Shown piece by piece: positions 32,497 to 41,031 of a DNA stretch of 64,000 nt. The notes beneath the pieces were generated by a model. It worked only from the letters and a program-made list of their open reading frames with translations. It did no database searches and was not told where the DNA came from. The stretch comes from Bifidobacterium castoris (GTDB lineage: Bacteria; Actinomycetota; Actinomycetes; Actinomycetales; Bifidobacteriaceae): contig NZ_QXGI01000003.1 of the NCBI RefSeq assembly GCF_003952025.1, forward strand, positions 248,001 through 312,000, read 5' to 3'. The first letter of the stretch is position 1, and every line of letters begins with the position of its first letter. A program made the position numbers and the translations under genes.

Positions 32497-34802
32497 GCAA
32501 CAGCACTCACATTGACGCCGACACGTTCGGCTACGCAGCAGCCGCACCACTCTACCGCGCAGCAGGCTGGGCCCAGATCATCCCCCTGCCCGAAGGCAGG
32601 AAAACACCACCACCGAGCGGCTATACCGGACGCCACGCAACGCCGGTCGACGACGATACCATCCGCCGGTGGGGCGCAGCCATGCCCGACGCGAACACCG
32701 GCATCGTCATCCCCGACGGCGTCCTCGTCCTCGACATCGACACCGCCGACGACCACCGCCGCAAGGCCAACGGCATCGACGGCATCCACGAACTCGAACA
32801 CACACTCGGCCCACTGCCCACCACATGGAGCAGCACCGCCCACGGCGCCGACCAACCAGCACGCCACCTGTTCTACCGCGTCCCCGAAGCCCTGTCGTGG
32901 CGCGGCGGCGCCATCGACGGCGTCGACATCCTCCAACCCGCACACCGATACAGCGTCGTGTGGCCCAGCATCCACCCCACCGGTGAACAATACCGCTGGT
33001 ACACACCGACCGGCGAACCCGCCTACCACATCCCCGCCATCACGGAACTCGCCAACCTCCCCGACCCGTGGGTGCAGCACCTGCGCAAACCCGCACGCCC
33101 CGCAGCGGAACGCACACTCGCATTCACCGCGACCACCACTGGCAATGACGGCATGTGCCAGGCCATCCGCACATTCCTCGACACCGTCATGACCGCACCG
33201 GCAGCCAAGGGCAGCCGCCATGACACCATGCTCGAGGCCGTCTGGGCTCTCATCCGATTCAAGGAGGAGGGCCACCGGGGCGTCGATGAGGCGATCCGCA
33301 TCCTGCGGCCAGCATTCATCACTGCGGTCGCGCCCGACCGTGAGGGCCATGAGGAGGAGGCGGCGCGCGAATTCGACCGGCTCCTCGCCGGCGCACGCGC
33401 CCAAAACCACGACATGCAGGGAGCCATCGACCCATGCGCTCACACGCCAAACATGGACACGCGCATGAGCGACGCCGAACTCGCCCAGATCGAACAATAC
33501 GCCAACACGCCACAAACAGCCCCTGACGGCGGCACAGACACGTGCACGGCACCAGCCACGACAAATACTACTCGGCCACAGTCGCAAACCGTCGTAGAGG
33601 CGGCGCAGACGACACCACAGCAGCTGACCGAACAGCAGCAGCCGACACGACAGGGCAGCTGGGGAGCGGTCGACCTCACCGCGTGGGCTGCCGGCAACCC
33701 CAACCCGGCCCCCGACCTGCTCGTCCGCGCCGACGGCATCGGCCTGCTCTACCGCGGCCGCATCAACGACCTGCACGGCGAACCCGAATCCGGAAAATCA
33801 CTCATCGCCCAATACGTTACAGCAGAAAGCCTCAACAACAACATGATCTGCGCATACATCGATTTCGAGGACAACGCCGGCAGCATCCTGCAACGCCTAC
33901 GCCTCATGGGCGTACCCGACGACATCATCCTCGACCAGACCCGATTCACCTACCACAACCCCACCGGCAACCCGTTGGACCCCATCAACCTCGACCAGTT
34001 CAGGCAGATCATCGACGCCGACAACGACCTCATCGTCATCGACGGCCTCAACAACATGCTCTCCGGCATCGGCCTCGACCAAGACAAAGCGGCCGACATC
34101 GCCCGGCTATACACGACGATTCTCAAACCCATGTCGGCGGCCGGCGCATGCGTCCTCCTCGTCGACCACGTCGTCAAAAACAGGGACAGCCAGGGACGTT
34201 TCGCCGCCGGCAGCATCCAAAAACTCGCACAGATCGACGGCGCCAGCTACTACGCATATCCAAGCCGTCCTCTCGGGCGCGGCATGCGCGGCGAAATCAC
34301 CCTCAAACTCGCCAAAGACCGCAACGGGTACCTCGGTGAGCACTGTGCGCCGCCCAACAACAAAAACGACCGCCTCCGCGAGGCCGCACGCATCAGCGTC
34401 GACAGCACAACTCCGAACCGCATGGAGGTCACCGTAGGCAAGCCGACCAATCTGCCTGTCGCCGGAGAACCCGCCGACACGAGGCCGACATGGGTCATGC
34501 AGAAGGCAAGCGAGGTGCTCAAGAGCGATGGCGGCTGGTGCGGCGTCAACAAGGTCTACATGTGGCTCAAGGAAGATCATGTCGGTGCCAGGAAGAGCAC
34601 TGTCAGCGAAGCGCTCGAGGAATTGCGCACCGCCGGATATGTCGAGGAGCGCAGCGGGCCGCGGGGCAGCCGCGAATACATTCACCGCTCCCTCTATGTC
34701 GAAACCGACGACCCGCAGTCACCCAACTATCAGCCACGAATAACAGACGAGGAAATAGCAGCAATAAATGGAAAAGAAGATTATGATGACGACGATTTTT
34801 AA
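32493..34802 (+). CDS. Bifunctional primase-polymerase / helicase
   Basis: 769 residues. An N-terminal prim-pol domain (about 10-200) has VLVLDIDTADDH with the metal-binding Asp pair and WPSIHPTGEQYRW; a linker rich in Thr/Gln follows (about 320-395); the C-terminal RecA-like helicase has Walker A GEPESGKS (K at about 434), Walker B LIVIDGLNNML and a final winged-helix region (about 670-740). This is the single replication initiator/helicase common in siphoviruses. It overlaps the upstream microprotein by ATGA and is followed by the putative origin. Confidence 0.88.
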   Translation: MSNSTHIDADTFGYAAAAPLYRAAGWAQIIPLPEGRKTPPPSGYTGRHATPVDDDTIRRWGAAMPDANTGIVIPDGVLVLDIDTADDHRRKANGIDGIHELEHTLGPLPTTWSSTAHGADQPARHLFYRVPEALSWRGGAIDGVDILQPAHRYSVVWPSIHPTGEQYRWYTPTGEPAYHIPAITELANLPDPWVQHLRKPARPAAERTLAFTATTTGNDGMCQAIRTFLDTVMTAPAAKGSRHDTMLEAVWALIRFKEEGHRGVDEAIRILRPAFITAVAPDREGHEEEAAREFDRLLAGARAQNHDMQGAIDPCAHTPNMDTRMSDAELAQIEQYANTPQTAPDGGTDTCTAPATTNTTRPQSQTVVEAAQTTPQQLTEQQQPTRQGSWGAVDLTAWAAGNPNPAPDLLVRADGIGLLYRGRINDLHGEPESGKSLIAQYVTAESLNNNMICAYIDFEDNAGSILQRLRLMGVPDDIILDQTRFTYHNPTGNPLDPINLDQFRQIIDADNDLIVIDGLNNMLSGIGLDQDKAADIARLYTTILKPMSAAGACVLLVDHVVKNRDSQGRFAAGSIQKLAQIDGASYYAYPSRPLGRGMRGEITLKLAKDRNGYLGEHCAPPNNKNDRLREAARISVDSTTPNRMEVTVGKPTNLPVAGEPADTRPTWVMQKASEVLKSDGGWCGVNKVYMWLKEDHVGARKSTVSEALEELRTAGYVEERSGPRGSREYIHRSLYVETDDPQSPNYQPRITDEEIAAINGKEDYDDDDF

Positions 34803-34818
34803 ACGTTCGCTAATTCGA

Positions 34819-34960
34819 CTGCCGACCGGTTCCCACTGGTTCCCGACTGGTTCCCACTGGTTCCCGGAACCAGTCGCATAACTGCATTGACTGGATCCCG
34901 GTGATGTATTGATGCTCCCCCTGTGATGGGGAGCATCATACACCGGGAACCAGTCAGATG
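34819..34960. other. Iteron cluster and cruciform, putative phage replication origin
   Basis: Four direct 10-base repeats of (A/C)C(C/T)GGTTCCC at 34825, 34835, 34846 and 34856, with inverted copies GGAACCAGTC at 34866 and 34949. Between them GATGCTCCCC (34911-34920) and GGGGAGCATC (34928-34937) form a perfect 10-bp stem with a 7-base loop, extended by CCCGGTG/CACCGGG outside. It lies directly after the primase-helicase gene, in a 239-base gap without genes. Confidence 0.6.
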
Positions 34961-35041
34961 CACCCCCGCGGAACCGGACAAAACCACTCAAATAGTTCTT
35001 ACATAAGGCGACACGCCCAACACGCCGAAAGGACAAAAACC

Positions 35042-35389
35042 ATGAACACACCACTCATCGACCAAATGGAAGCGGTCAGCACACTACTCGCCGAGGAAGG
35101 CCCCATCCGCAGTGAAAAATCCATCAGACAGCGGTTAGACGGGCACGGCTACGAACCGTTCAACCCACACCGCGCAATCATGTGGCTGCGAGCACTCGGC
35201 ATAGTTAGCAAACACGGTCTGCACGCATACACGTTCCACTCCAAACTCCGATTCCCGGACGAGCACCTGCGCACGGCGACCTATGAAACGGCCATCAACG
35301 CGAGACAGGACCTCGCAGACACACTGCGAGAACTCGCCGACTGGGTCGAGGAATCCATCGGCGAACCGGACGAGGAGGAATGGGCATGA
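35042..35389 (+). CDS. Phage protein with winged-helix-like pattern
   Basis: 115 residues. Helices with LLAEEGPIRSEKSIRQRLDG and PHRAIMWLRALGIVSKHGLH resemble a winged-helix fold but without a clear family match. Directly follows the putative origin, so it may help initiation or regulate it. AAAGGA before ATG 35042. Confidence 0.55.
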   Translation: MNTPLIDQMEAVSTLLAEEGPIRSEKSIRQRLDGHGYEPFNPHRAIMWLRALGIVSKHGLHAYTFHSKLRFPDEHLRTATYETAINARQDLADTLRELADWVEESIGEPDEEEWA

Positions 35390-35502
35390 GTCCGCTCATG
35401 GCATTCGCCTTCGGCGGCATCACCGCATGCACACTCATACGCATCCTCACCAACATCATTCAACACCTGACCGACCAGCACGAGCGGAGACGCAAACCAT
35501 GA
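35386..35502 (+). CDS. 38-residue membrane peptide
   Basis: A single hydrophobic helix (about residues 4-25) and a basic tail ending in RRRKP. ATGA overlap with the gene before and with the gene after. Function unknown. Confidence 0.5.
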   Translation: MSPLMAFAFGGITACTLIRILTNIIQHLTDQHERRRKP

Positions 35503-35579
35503 TCAACCTCATCAGCCTCATCATCATCCTCGCGGCACTCATCGCAATCAGCTGGTGGGCAGGCACCCACCACTTCTAG
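35499..35579 (+). CDS. 26-residue membrane peptide
   Basis: Almost entirely one hydrophobic helix (LISLIIILAALIAISWW) ending in GTHHF. Starts within the previous stop (ATGA). It is read only if the two preceding small genes are, so a coupled pair of membrane microproteins is likely. Confidence 0.45.
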   Translation: MINLISLIIILAALIAISWWAGTHHF

Positions 35580-35593
35580 AAGGGAACGCCATC

Positions 35594-36001
35594 ATGGCAA
35601 CGAACATCAGCGAAAAAGACCGAACCCTGCGACTCCTCGACGAATACATCAACGACCTCGACCTCGTCGAATACAGGCATGTTTTACGTTGGGTCAGGGA
35701 GGGGCGTGACGCTCAGATCAACATCAGGCCCGGCACGAGCATGGACGACCTCATCATTCAACGTGAGTTGAAATTCGACTCCGATACAGGTGAATTCCGT
35801 CGCGAATTGCTCACGGTGCATGGCCCCGAGGCCGGGTTCACTATCAACGATCCGACGCCGGAGGAGAGAGCGCGGTTATATCTCTATGCCGGCTACCGCC
35901 ACGCACTTGCCAGGGTGCATCGGTGGGTGCTGGAAAATCTCGGCTACAGCGGCGGCATGCCCAACGAGGTACCCAACCAGAGCGAGGGGGCCAACGCATG
36001 A
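35594..36001 (+). CDS. Phage protein of unknown function
   Basis: 135 residues, soluble, no Cys; contains MDDLIIQRELKFDSDTGEF and a C-terminal helix (YAGYRHALARVHRWVLENL). GAAGGGAA upstream. Not recognised. Confidence 0.6.
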   Translation: MATNISEKDRTLRLLDEYINDLDLVEYRHVLRWVREGRDAQINIRPGTSMDDLIIQRELKFDSDTGEFRRELLTVHGPEAGFTINDPTPEERARLYLYAGYRHALARVHRWVLENLGYSGGMPNEVPNQSEGANA

Positions 36002-36339
36002 CGCAGACCTATACGAAACATGGCTTCCATGAGGGAATGCGAGTCGGCCGACTGACTTTGCTGACCTACTATCGCGGCGGCAGCCAGCATCATCGCAGCA
36101 GAGAGCGCGGATGGTTCACCTGCCGTTGCGACTGCGGCAGAAGCATCGACTTCGATGTGCAGCAGCTCACGCGCGCCCAATACCTCATGTGCCGCGACTG
36201 CCGTAGCGACGTCATCAGGGCCGCACGGCACGACATGGACGCGCCGCAGGACTGGGGAGCGGTCATGAACGAACAGTCAGACTGGATCCGCCGCATGCGC
36301 AACCACAGTCCACGAAACAACGAGGAGGTGCCGGCATGA
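35998..36339 (+). CDS. CDCG-type zinc-ribbon protein
   Basis: 113 residues. GMRVGRLTLL followed by RGWFTCRCDCG (C42, C44, C46) and MCRDC (C65, C68) is the compact zinc domain found in many phage proteins next to HNH or AP2-like DNA-binding proteins. No nuclease motif is attached. ATGA overlaps at both ends. Confidence 0.6.
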   Translation: MTQTYTKHGFHEGMRVGRLTLLTYYRGGSQHHRSRERGWFTCRCDCGRSIDFDVQQLTRAQYLMCRDCRSDVIRAARHDMDAPQDWGAVMNEQSDWIRRMRNHSPRNNEEVPA

Positions 36340-36548
36340 CGGACGATAATCGTTTCGACAAACGTCAGGCATGCCTCGACGCGGTTAAACAGCTCGACGT
36401 CAAGGGCATGAACCCGGCCGAGGCGCTCATGGTCGCGTGGATGGACGGCTGGAATCGTGCGCTCGACCTATGCATCCAGCTCGAGCAGCAGCTCGACCCG
36501 CCGGAGACTCAGCAGCGGCCAACGTTCAGCGACGGCGGCCATGAGTGA
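36336..36548 (+). CDS. Small helical phage protein
   Basis: 70 residues with a long helix (GMNPAEALMVAWMDGWNRALDL). Overlaps the next gene by eight bases. Function unknown. Confidence 0.5.
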   Translation: MTDDNRFDKRQACLDAVKQLDVKGMNPAEALMVAWMDGWNRALDLCIQLEQQLDPPETQQRPTFSDGGHE

Positions 36549-37086
36549 GCAGCCGACATTGTTCGACGCGCAGCCCACGGATCCATGGGGTTCGGCCCCG
36601 GATCCGTGGGCAGCTCCCCCCGCTTCACACCGCAGGCGCCCGAAACGTCCGGCATGGCTGACGGTCGCATGCCGCAAAAACAATCCATGCGGCCTCAAAC
36701 CTGTCAGATGTGTATGCGGCGCGTGGACCGTCCAGTCGCAGCCACGTCACAACGTGTGGGACATCTACGACCCATATGTTGTCACCGGCAGCCAGGTGGC
36801 GTGTGCTCGCATCCTCAATATCGTGCTCGACCGGTTCGAGTGGGACGCGGACCGGCGGTCCGTCTACCTGACCTCGCAGGTGGTCTATGACGAGACTCTC
36901 AAGTATCTGCAGCAGCACTGCTGCGGGCGGCCGCCGTTGAGCGGCATGACGCCGACGCTCACGCCACGGCGGCGTACACGCCAAGCCGTGCCGTTCCCGT
37001 ACACGGGTTCGAGTGCGGACGACGTGGCCCGGTTCGAACGCATATGGTACGCGTCGCTCGACACGCTCGCGTCTGCGATGGGATAA
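36541..37086 (+). CDS. Phage protein with a Cys pair
   Basis: 181 residues. Pro/Trp-rich start (about 1-40), then a possible zinc-binding site (CGLKPVRCVCG) and an alpha-helical remainder with two adjacent cysteines (QQHCCG). Last gene of the middle operon. Not recognised. Confidence 0.55.
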   Translation: MSEQPTLFDAQPTDPWGSAPDPWAAPPASHRRRPKRPAWLTVACRKNNPCGLKPVRCVCGAWTVQSQPRHNVWDIYDPYVVTGSQVACARILNIVLDRFEWDADRRSVYLTSQVVYDETLKYLQQHCCGRPPLSGMTPTLTPRRRTRQAVPFPYTGSSADDVARFERIWYASLDTLASAMG

Positions 37087-37092
37087 TCAAAT

Positions 37093-37182
37093 ATGGGGAG
37101 AGGCCGCGCACCGAGGTGGGGAATGGTTGTAAGAGAGAACGCACGCAGAGTGCGCGGCCGAGAGGAATCAATCACTCCGTGA
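37093..37182 (+). CDS. Possible 29-codon leader ORF
   Basis: ATG 37093 opens a 29-codon frame, strongly basic (many Arg), ending at TGA 37180-37182. Its ribosome site is weak. GGCCGCGCAC (37102-37111) and GTGCGCGGCC (37150-37159) form a 10-bp inverted repeat across it. Its stop codon lies inside the left arm of the hairpin that masks the ribosome site of the next gene. Confidence 0.35.
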   Translation: MGRGRAPRWGMVVRENARRVRGREESITP

Positions 37183-37205
37183 ACGACGATAGCCGATCCA
37201 CGGAG
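37175..37205 (+). promoter_or_regulatory. Hairpin masking the ribosome site of the 37214 gene
   Basis: CTCCGTG (37175-37181) pairs with CACGGAG (37199-37205), whose CGGAG plus the next bases GA are the ribosome site of GTG 37214. When folded, the site should be blocked; a ribosome finishing the leader ORF would cover the left arm. Confidence 0.45.
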
Positions 37206-37213
37206 GAATCATT

Positions 37214-38011
37214 GTGAACTACGACTGCCCCATCTGCAAAAAGGTAGGAGATGTGCCGGGGCTGTGCGGCAGCTGCGAGCTGCGGTTCAGCCTCGACCTG
37301 CTGCGCCTCATCGCTACGCTGCGCCCGTTGCGTGACATGCTCGACGCGACCGTGCATTACGGCGGCCATGAGATCTCGCGCACGCAGACCGCGACGCCGC
37401 CGACGCCCATCAGGCTCGGCGTGCTCGACCTGCTCGACGACATCGACGCCGCAGCATACGAACTCCACCGCACGCTCATCGGCTGCACTCTCGCCGGCGA
37501 ATACCGACTCGAGGACGTCGTCGGCACGCTCTGCGACTGCGCGCAGGCCGACAACCTCGGTACTGTCCCTGACGCTGCGCAATGGGTACGGCGCGTGAGC
37601 AAACTCAATGCGGCGGCCGACATGTTGCTCTTTCCGCCGGACCTGCACGCGATCGGGCACTGCCCCAACGAGCTGTGCGGAGTCATGCTCTACGCCTCGG
37701 ATGGTCAGCATGAGGTGACCTGCGGCGTGTGCGGCACGACGTCGTCGGTAGCCGATATCCAACTGCGCACGCTGTACCGGCTGTGCTGGGATACCGAACA
37801 TGTCGGCTCGGCGGCGCAGATCGCACGCACGTTCACCGGGTGCGGTGTCCCGTTGCGGCGCAACACCATCACGCAGTGGGCTGCCCGAGGAAAAATCCAG
37901 AGCGTGAAAACCGTTGGGACGACACCGTTCTACCGGTATTCGGACGTGTTCAGGCAAGCAAACTTCGCAATGAAAAACTTCGACTGTCACCATAATAGGC
38001 AGTGGGAGTAG
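37214..38011 (+). CDS. Zinc-ribbon and HTH protein, candidate late regulator
   Basis: 265 residues. N-terminal zinc ribbon (C5, C8, C18, C21), a helical middle, a second Cys cluster (HCPNELCG ... CGVCG, about 155-180) and a C-terminal DNA-binding region (SAAQIARTFTGCGVPLRRNT followed by a wing). It stands alone between the middle operon and the packaging module, where phages often keep the late-gene activator; that role is inferred. GTG 37214 follows CGGAGGA, part of a hairpin (separate entry). Confidence 0.6.
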   Translation: MNYDCPICKKVGDVPGLCGSCELRFSLDLLRLIATLRPLRDMLDATVHYGGHEISRTQTATPPTPIRLGVLDLLDDIDAAAYELHRTLIGCTLAGEYRLEDVVGTLCDCAQADNLGTVPDAAQWVRRVSKLNAAADMLLFPPDLHAIGHCPNELCGVMLYASDGQHEVTCGVCGTTSSVADIQLRTLYRLCWDTEHVGSAAQIARTFTGCGVPLRRNTITQWAARGKIQSVKTVGTTPFYRYSDVFRQANFAMKNFDCHHNRQWE

Positions 38012-38139
38012 TGGGTCTACTCTTTCCTTTCATTTAGGAGCATTGCGCTCTGGACTGCGGGGCCGTAGCGGTCACCTTCCTGCCGCCGGCCCCGCCCCCT
38101 CCATCCATCAATGACCGGCAATCCCGGAGGCATCGGACC

Positions 38140-38481
38140 ATGCGGCGTTGCGCCTACCATCTCTGCCCCGTCCTCGTCCCCGATGAGGCGCGGTATTGTC
38201 GTGACCATCTCGTTGTGCGTGACCATGAGCGTGCGAGCAGTCGCGAGCGCGGCTATGGCACGGCGCACCGTAGGATGCGCCGACAGTGGGGGAGGCGGCT
38301 CGAGGCCGGCGAGCTGGTGACGTGCCCCCGGTGTGGGCTCCCTATCCTCCCCGGCCAGGCATGGGACCTCGGTCATAATGATGCGCGCACCGCGTGGACT
38401 GGCCCGGAGCATGCGCACTGCAACCGTGCGGCCGGGGCGGTCGCGTCGCATCGCATGCGCGAGCATTGGTCGCGATTGTGA
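38140..38481 (+). CDS. HNH endonuclease
   Basis: 113 residues. The HNH core is CPRCG ... WDLGHND ... HAHCNRAAG, with Cys pairs holding a structural zinc. In cos phages an HNH protein beside the small terminase is needed for specific cleavage of the packaging site. GGAGG lies about ten bases before ATG 38140. Confidence 0.85.
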   Translation: MRRCAYHLCPVLVPDEARYCRDHLVVRDHERASSRERGYGTAHRRMRRQWGRRLEAGELVTCPRCGLPILPGQAWDLGHNDARTAWTGPEHAHCNRAAGAVASHRMREHWSRL

Positions 38482-38830
38482 TCGATGAATGAACAAGCGT
38501 CGGCGAGTCGGGCGCTGTGTTCGTCGCGTTCCGTCGTCGCTTCATGCTGTCGTCGCGCGCGGGAGAGCGCGACGTCGATGGGTTTGCTGAAAATTTTTCG
38601 TTTCGTTTTGTCGCGTCGGCCGTCAGCGACGACAACAGCGAACATGATTGATGATTTTATTTTTTAAATCGTGTTCGCGTATTTTTTGAGGCCGGGTACC
38701 CCCTACGGGGTTATCCCTGAAGGGTTCGGCTCGGCACCGCCGGTGAGGGGACTCGCAAGTGCGGAGGGTTCAAGATGTTGCCGGCGTGGCATCAATGTGT
38801 TTTTCAATTATCGTTTGGTGAGGTGGTTTT
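38482..38830. other. AT-rich gap before terminase, probable cos region
   Basis: 349 bases between the HNH and small terminase genes. It contains runs of A and T (about 38590-38600 and 38650-38690), then a GC-rich part with short inverted repeats (ACCCC/GGGGT near 38700, CCCTGAAGGG near 38725). A 60-residue open frame at 38485-38667 has no recognisable features and is probably not a gene. The position fits a cos site; the cut cannot be placed from sequence alone. Confidence 0.45.
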
Positions 38831-39397
38831 ATGGCTGGATGGGGTGGGGCGAGGTCTCGTTCCGGTCCGCCGCCGGACCCGAATTCGGATCGTTCCGAGC
38901 GGAGAGGCATTCCCGCGGGGCTTATCCGTCTGCCGGCGAGCGGTTACAAATACCGTCCGAAGAAATTCCCGCTCGCGGAGTATGAGGTGCGGCGTCCGGT
39001 CAGGGATGGTGACGCGGTGATGCTCGTGCGTGACGACGAGGCGACGGCCGAGTGGGCGAGGCGCGAGCAGGAACTGTGGCGCCAGCTGTGGAAGCTGCCG
39101 CAGGCGGTTGCGTGGCATATGCCGCAGAACCGCTATCTGGAGCTGACGGTCGCATTGTATTGTCGTCAGGTGCGGTTGTGCGAGACGCCGGAGGCGAAAA
39201 GCGCGGACCGCACCACATTGCAGCGGTATGCGGACACGTTGGGCCTGACGCCGCAGGGATTGAAGCTCAACGGGTGGATCATCGTCGACGACGCCGACGT
39301 CGCACCGGAGCCGAAGCCAGGCGTCACGTCGTCAGGCTCATCGGGCAAGGTGATCCCGTTCCCCGATCCGCGTGACGAGTGGGAGTCGCTGCAATGA
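38831..39397 (+). CDS. Terminase small subunit
   Basis: 188 residues. Assigned mainly by position between HNH and large terminase and by the pattern of actinophage small terminases: a basic, Gly/Pro-rich start, a helical DNA-binding middle (WARREQELWRQLWKLPQAV) and GLTPQGLKLNGW. ATGA overlap with the large subunit. Confidence 0.72.
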   Translation: MAGWGGARSRSGPPPDPNSDRSERRGIPAGLIRLPASGYKYRPKKFPLAEYEVRRPVRDGDAVMLVRDDEATAEWARREQELWRQLWKLPQAVAWHMPQNRYLELTVALYCRQVRLCETPEAKSADRTTLQRYADTLGLTPQGLKLNGWIIVDDADVAPEPKPGVTSSGSSGKVIPFPDPRDEWESLQ

Positions 39398-41022
39398 GCG
39401 AGCAGGGGCGGAAGGAGCCGCCGAAGAGCCTCGGGTTTCTCCTGGCGTCGTGGATCACGGCGCATTGCGTGGTGCCCGCCGGCTACGACCTGAACCGGCC
39501 GTTTCGCCTGACCGGCTGGCAGCTGCGGAACGCGGTCGATTTCTACACGGTCAAGGACGGACTCGAGTTCAACCCGGCGCGTCCGGCGCTCGGTTCGGCG
39601 TTTAAATGGCGTCGCGGGCAGATCGTTGGCGGCCAGAAGCTCGGTAAGTCGCCGTTTGGTGCGGCGGTGGCGTGTTTCGAGGCGGTCGGCCCGTGCGTGT
39701 TCTGCGGCTGGGCCGCCGGCGGTGAGCGGTTCCGCTGCTCCGACTGGGGCTGCTCGTGTGAATTCGAGTATGAGTATCGTCCGGGGGAGCCGATGGGCAT
39801 GCCCCGCCGTACCGCGCTCATCCAGCTGCTCGCCACGAGCGAGGAGCAGACCGCGAACGTGTACCGTCCGTTGCAGACCATGATCCGCAACGGCCGCCTC
39901 GACGACCTGATGAAGGTTCGCGAGGGCTTCATTCGTCTGCCTAATGGCGGCCGTATCGACCCGGTGACGTCGTCCGCGAAGTCGAAGCTGGGCAATCCGG
40001 TTAATTTCGCGATCATGGACGAATCCGGCGTGTATACGAAGCGGTCGGGAATGTTTGAGGTCGCGGACACGGTTGCGCGTGGCACCGCCGGCATGGACGG
40101 CCGTGTACTCGAGCTCACGAACCCGTGGGACCCGATGGACGCCTCGTTTGGGCAGGCGACCTACGAGAGCCGCGTGAGCGACATCATGAGGTATTTCCCT
40201 CGCCATGACCCGTCTCTGGATTTCATGGATGCCGAGGACCGGCGCAAGATTCTCGAGTTTGTGTACCGCGGTTCGACGTGGATTCAGATCGAGCAGATTG
40301 AGGCGATGTGCGAGGAGCTGTTGCAGCGTGATCCGACGCAGGCGCGTCGTTTTTTCGGCTGCGAGTTGGTGCAGGGCCTCGGCTCCTACATGCCCGAGGC
40401 GCTGTATGACTCGGCCGAGGAGGATCGCGCGCTGCCCGCGGAGGGCACCGAATTGTGTCTGGGTTTCGATGGTTCGCAGACGGGCGACTGGACGGCGTTG
40501 CGTGCGGAGACGGCGGACGGTTGGCGGTTCACGCCGACCTATGGGCCTGATAAACGTCCGACGTTTTGGAACCCGGCAGAGTGGGAGGGCCGTATCCCGC
40601 GGTTCGAGGTCGACGCCGCCGTTAGTGAGCTGTTCGAGCACTACACAATCAATCGGTTTTACTGCGATCCGCATCCGTGGGAGTCGCAGATCGATGAGTG
40701 GGCGCTGCGCTACGGCGAGGATACGGTGGTCGGTTGGCCGACGAACCGTGTCGGACGCATGTACGACGCGCTCGTCAGGATGCTCGAGGACACGGCGGAC
40801 TGCAGCACGACGCACAGCATCGACCAGACCGCGAAACTGCATATGATGGCCGCCCGCAAGGTCGCTAAGCCCGGCGACAAATACGTGCTCGGCAAACCGA
40901 GCGAAAACCAGAAGATCGATATCGCGATGGCCGATATTTTGGCGCATGAGGCGGCGTCCGACATGCGTGCGCTCGGCTGGGACGGCAAATCGTTGGCGCG
41001 CAAGGTGTTCGTGTTCCGATAG
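39394..41022 (+). CDS. Terminase large subunit
   Basis: 542 residues. N-terminal packaging ATPase with Walker A GGQKLGKSPFG and a likely Walker B in FAIMDESGVY, then a nuclease domain with LCLGFDGSQTGDWTAL (metal-binding Asp) and FYCDPHPWESQIDEW. Threads DNA into the prohead and cuts it. Complete length for the family. Confidence 0.92.
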   Translation: MSEQGRKEPPKSLGFLLASWITAHCVVPAGYDLNRPFRLTGWQLRNAVDFYTVKDGLEFNPARPALGSAFKWRRGQIVGGQKLGKSPFGAAVACFEAVGPCVFCGWAAGGERFRCSDWGCSCEFEYEYRPGEPMGMPRRTALIQLLATSEEQTANVYRPLQTMIRNGRLDDLMKVREGFIRLPNGGRIDPVTSSAKSKLGNPVNFAIMDESGVYTKRSGMFEVADTVARGTAGMDGRVLELTNPWDPMDASFGQATYESRVSDIMRYFPRHDPSLDFMDAEDRRKILEFVYRGSTWIQIEQIEAMCEELLQRDPTQARRFFGCELVQGLGSYMPEALYDSAEEDRALPAEGTELCLGFDGSQTGDWTALRAETADGWRFTPTYGPDKRPTFWNPAEWEGRIPRFEVDAAVSELFEHYTINRFYCDPHPWESQIDEWALRYGEDTVVGWPTNRVGRMYDALVRMLEDTADCSTTHSIDQTAKLHMMAARKVAKPGDKYVLGKPSENQKIDIAMADILAHEAASDMRALGWDGKSLARKVFVFR

Positions 41023-41031
41023 GGAGTGTGT

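Noticed and set aside
34803-35041. Short gene between the primase-helicase and the 35042 gene
   Set aside because: No frame with a ribosome site; the sequence is made of iterons and a cruciform.
38485-38667. 60-residue open frame between HNH and terminase
   Set aside because: Low-complexity Ser/Arg/Ala sequence, weak start and AT-rich end; better explained as part of the non-coding packaging region.
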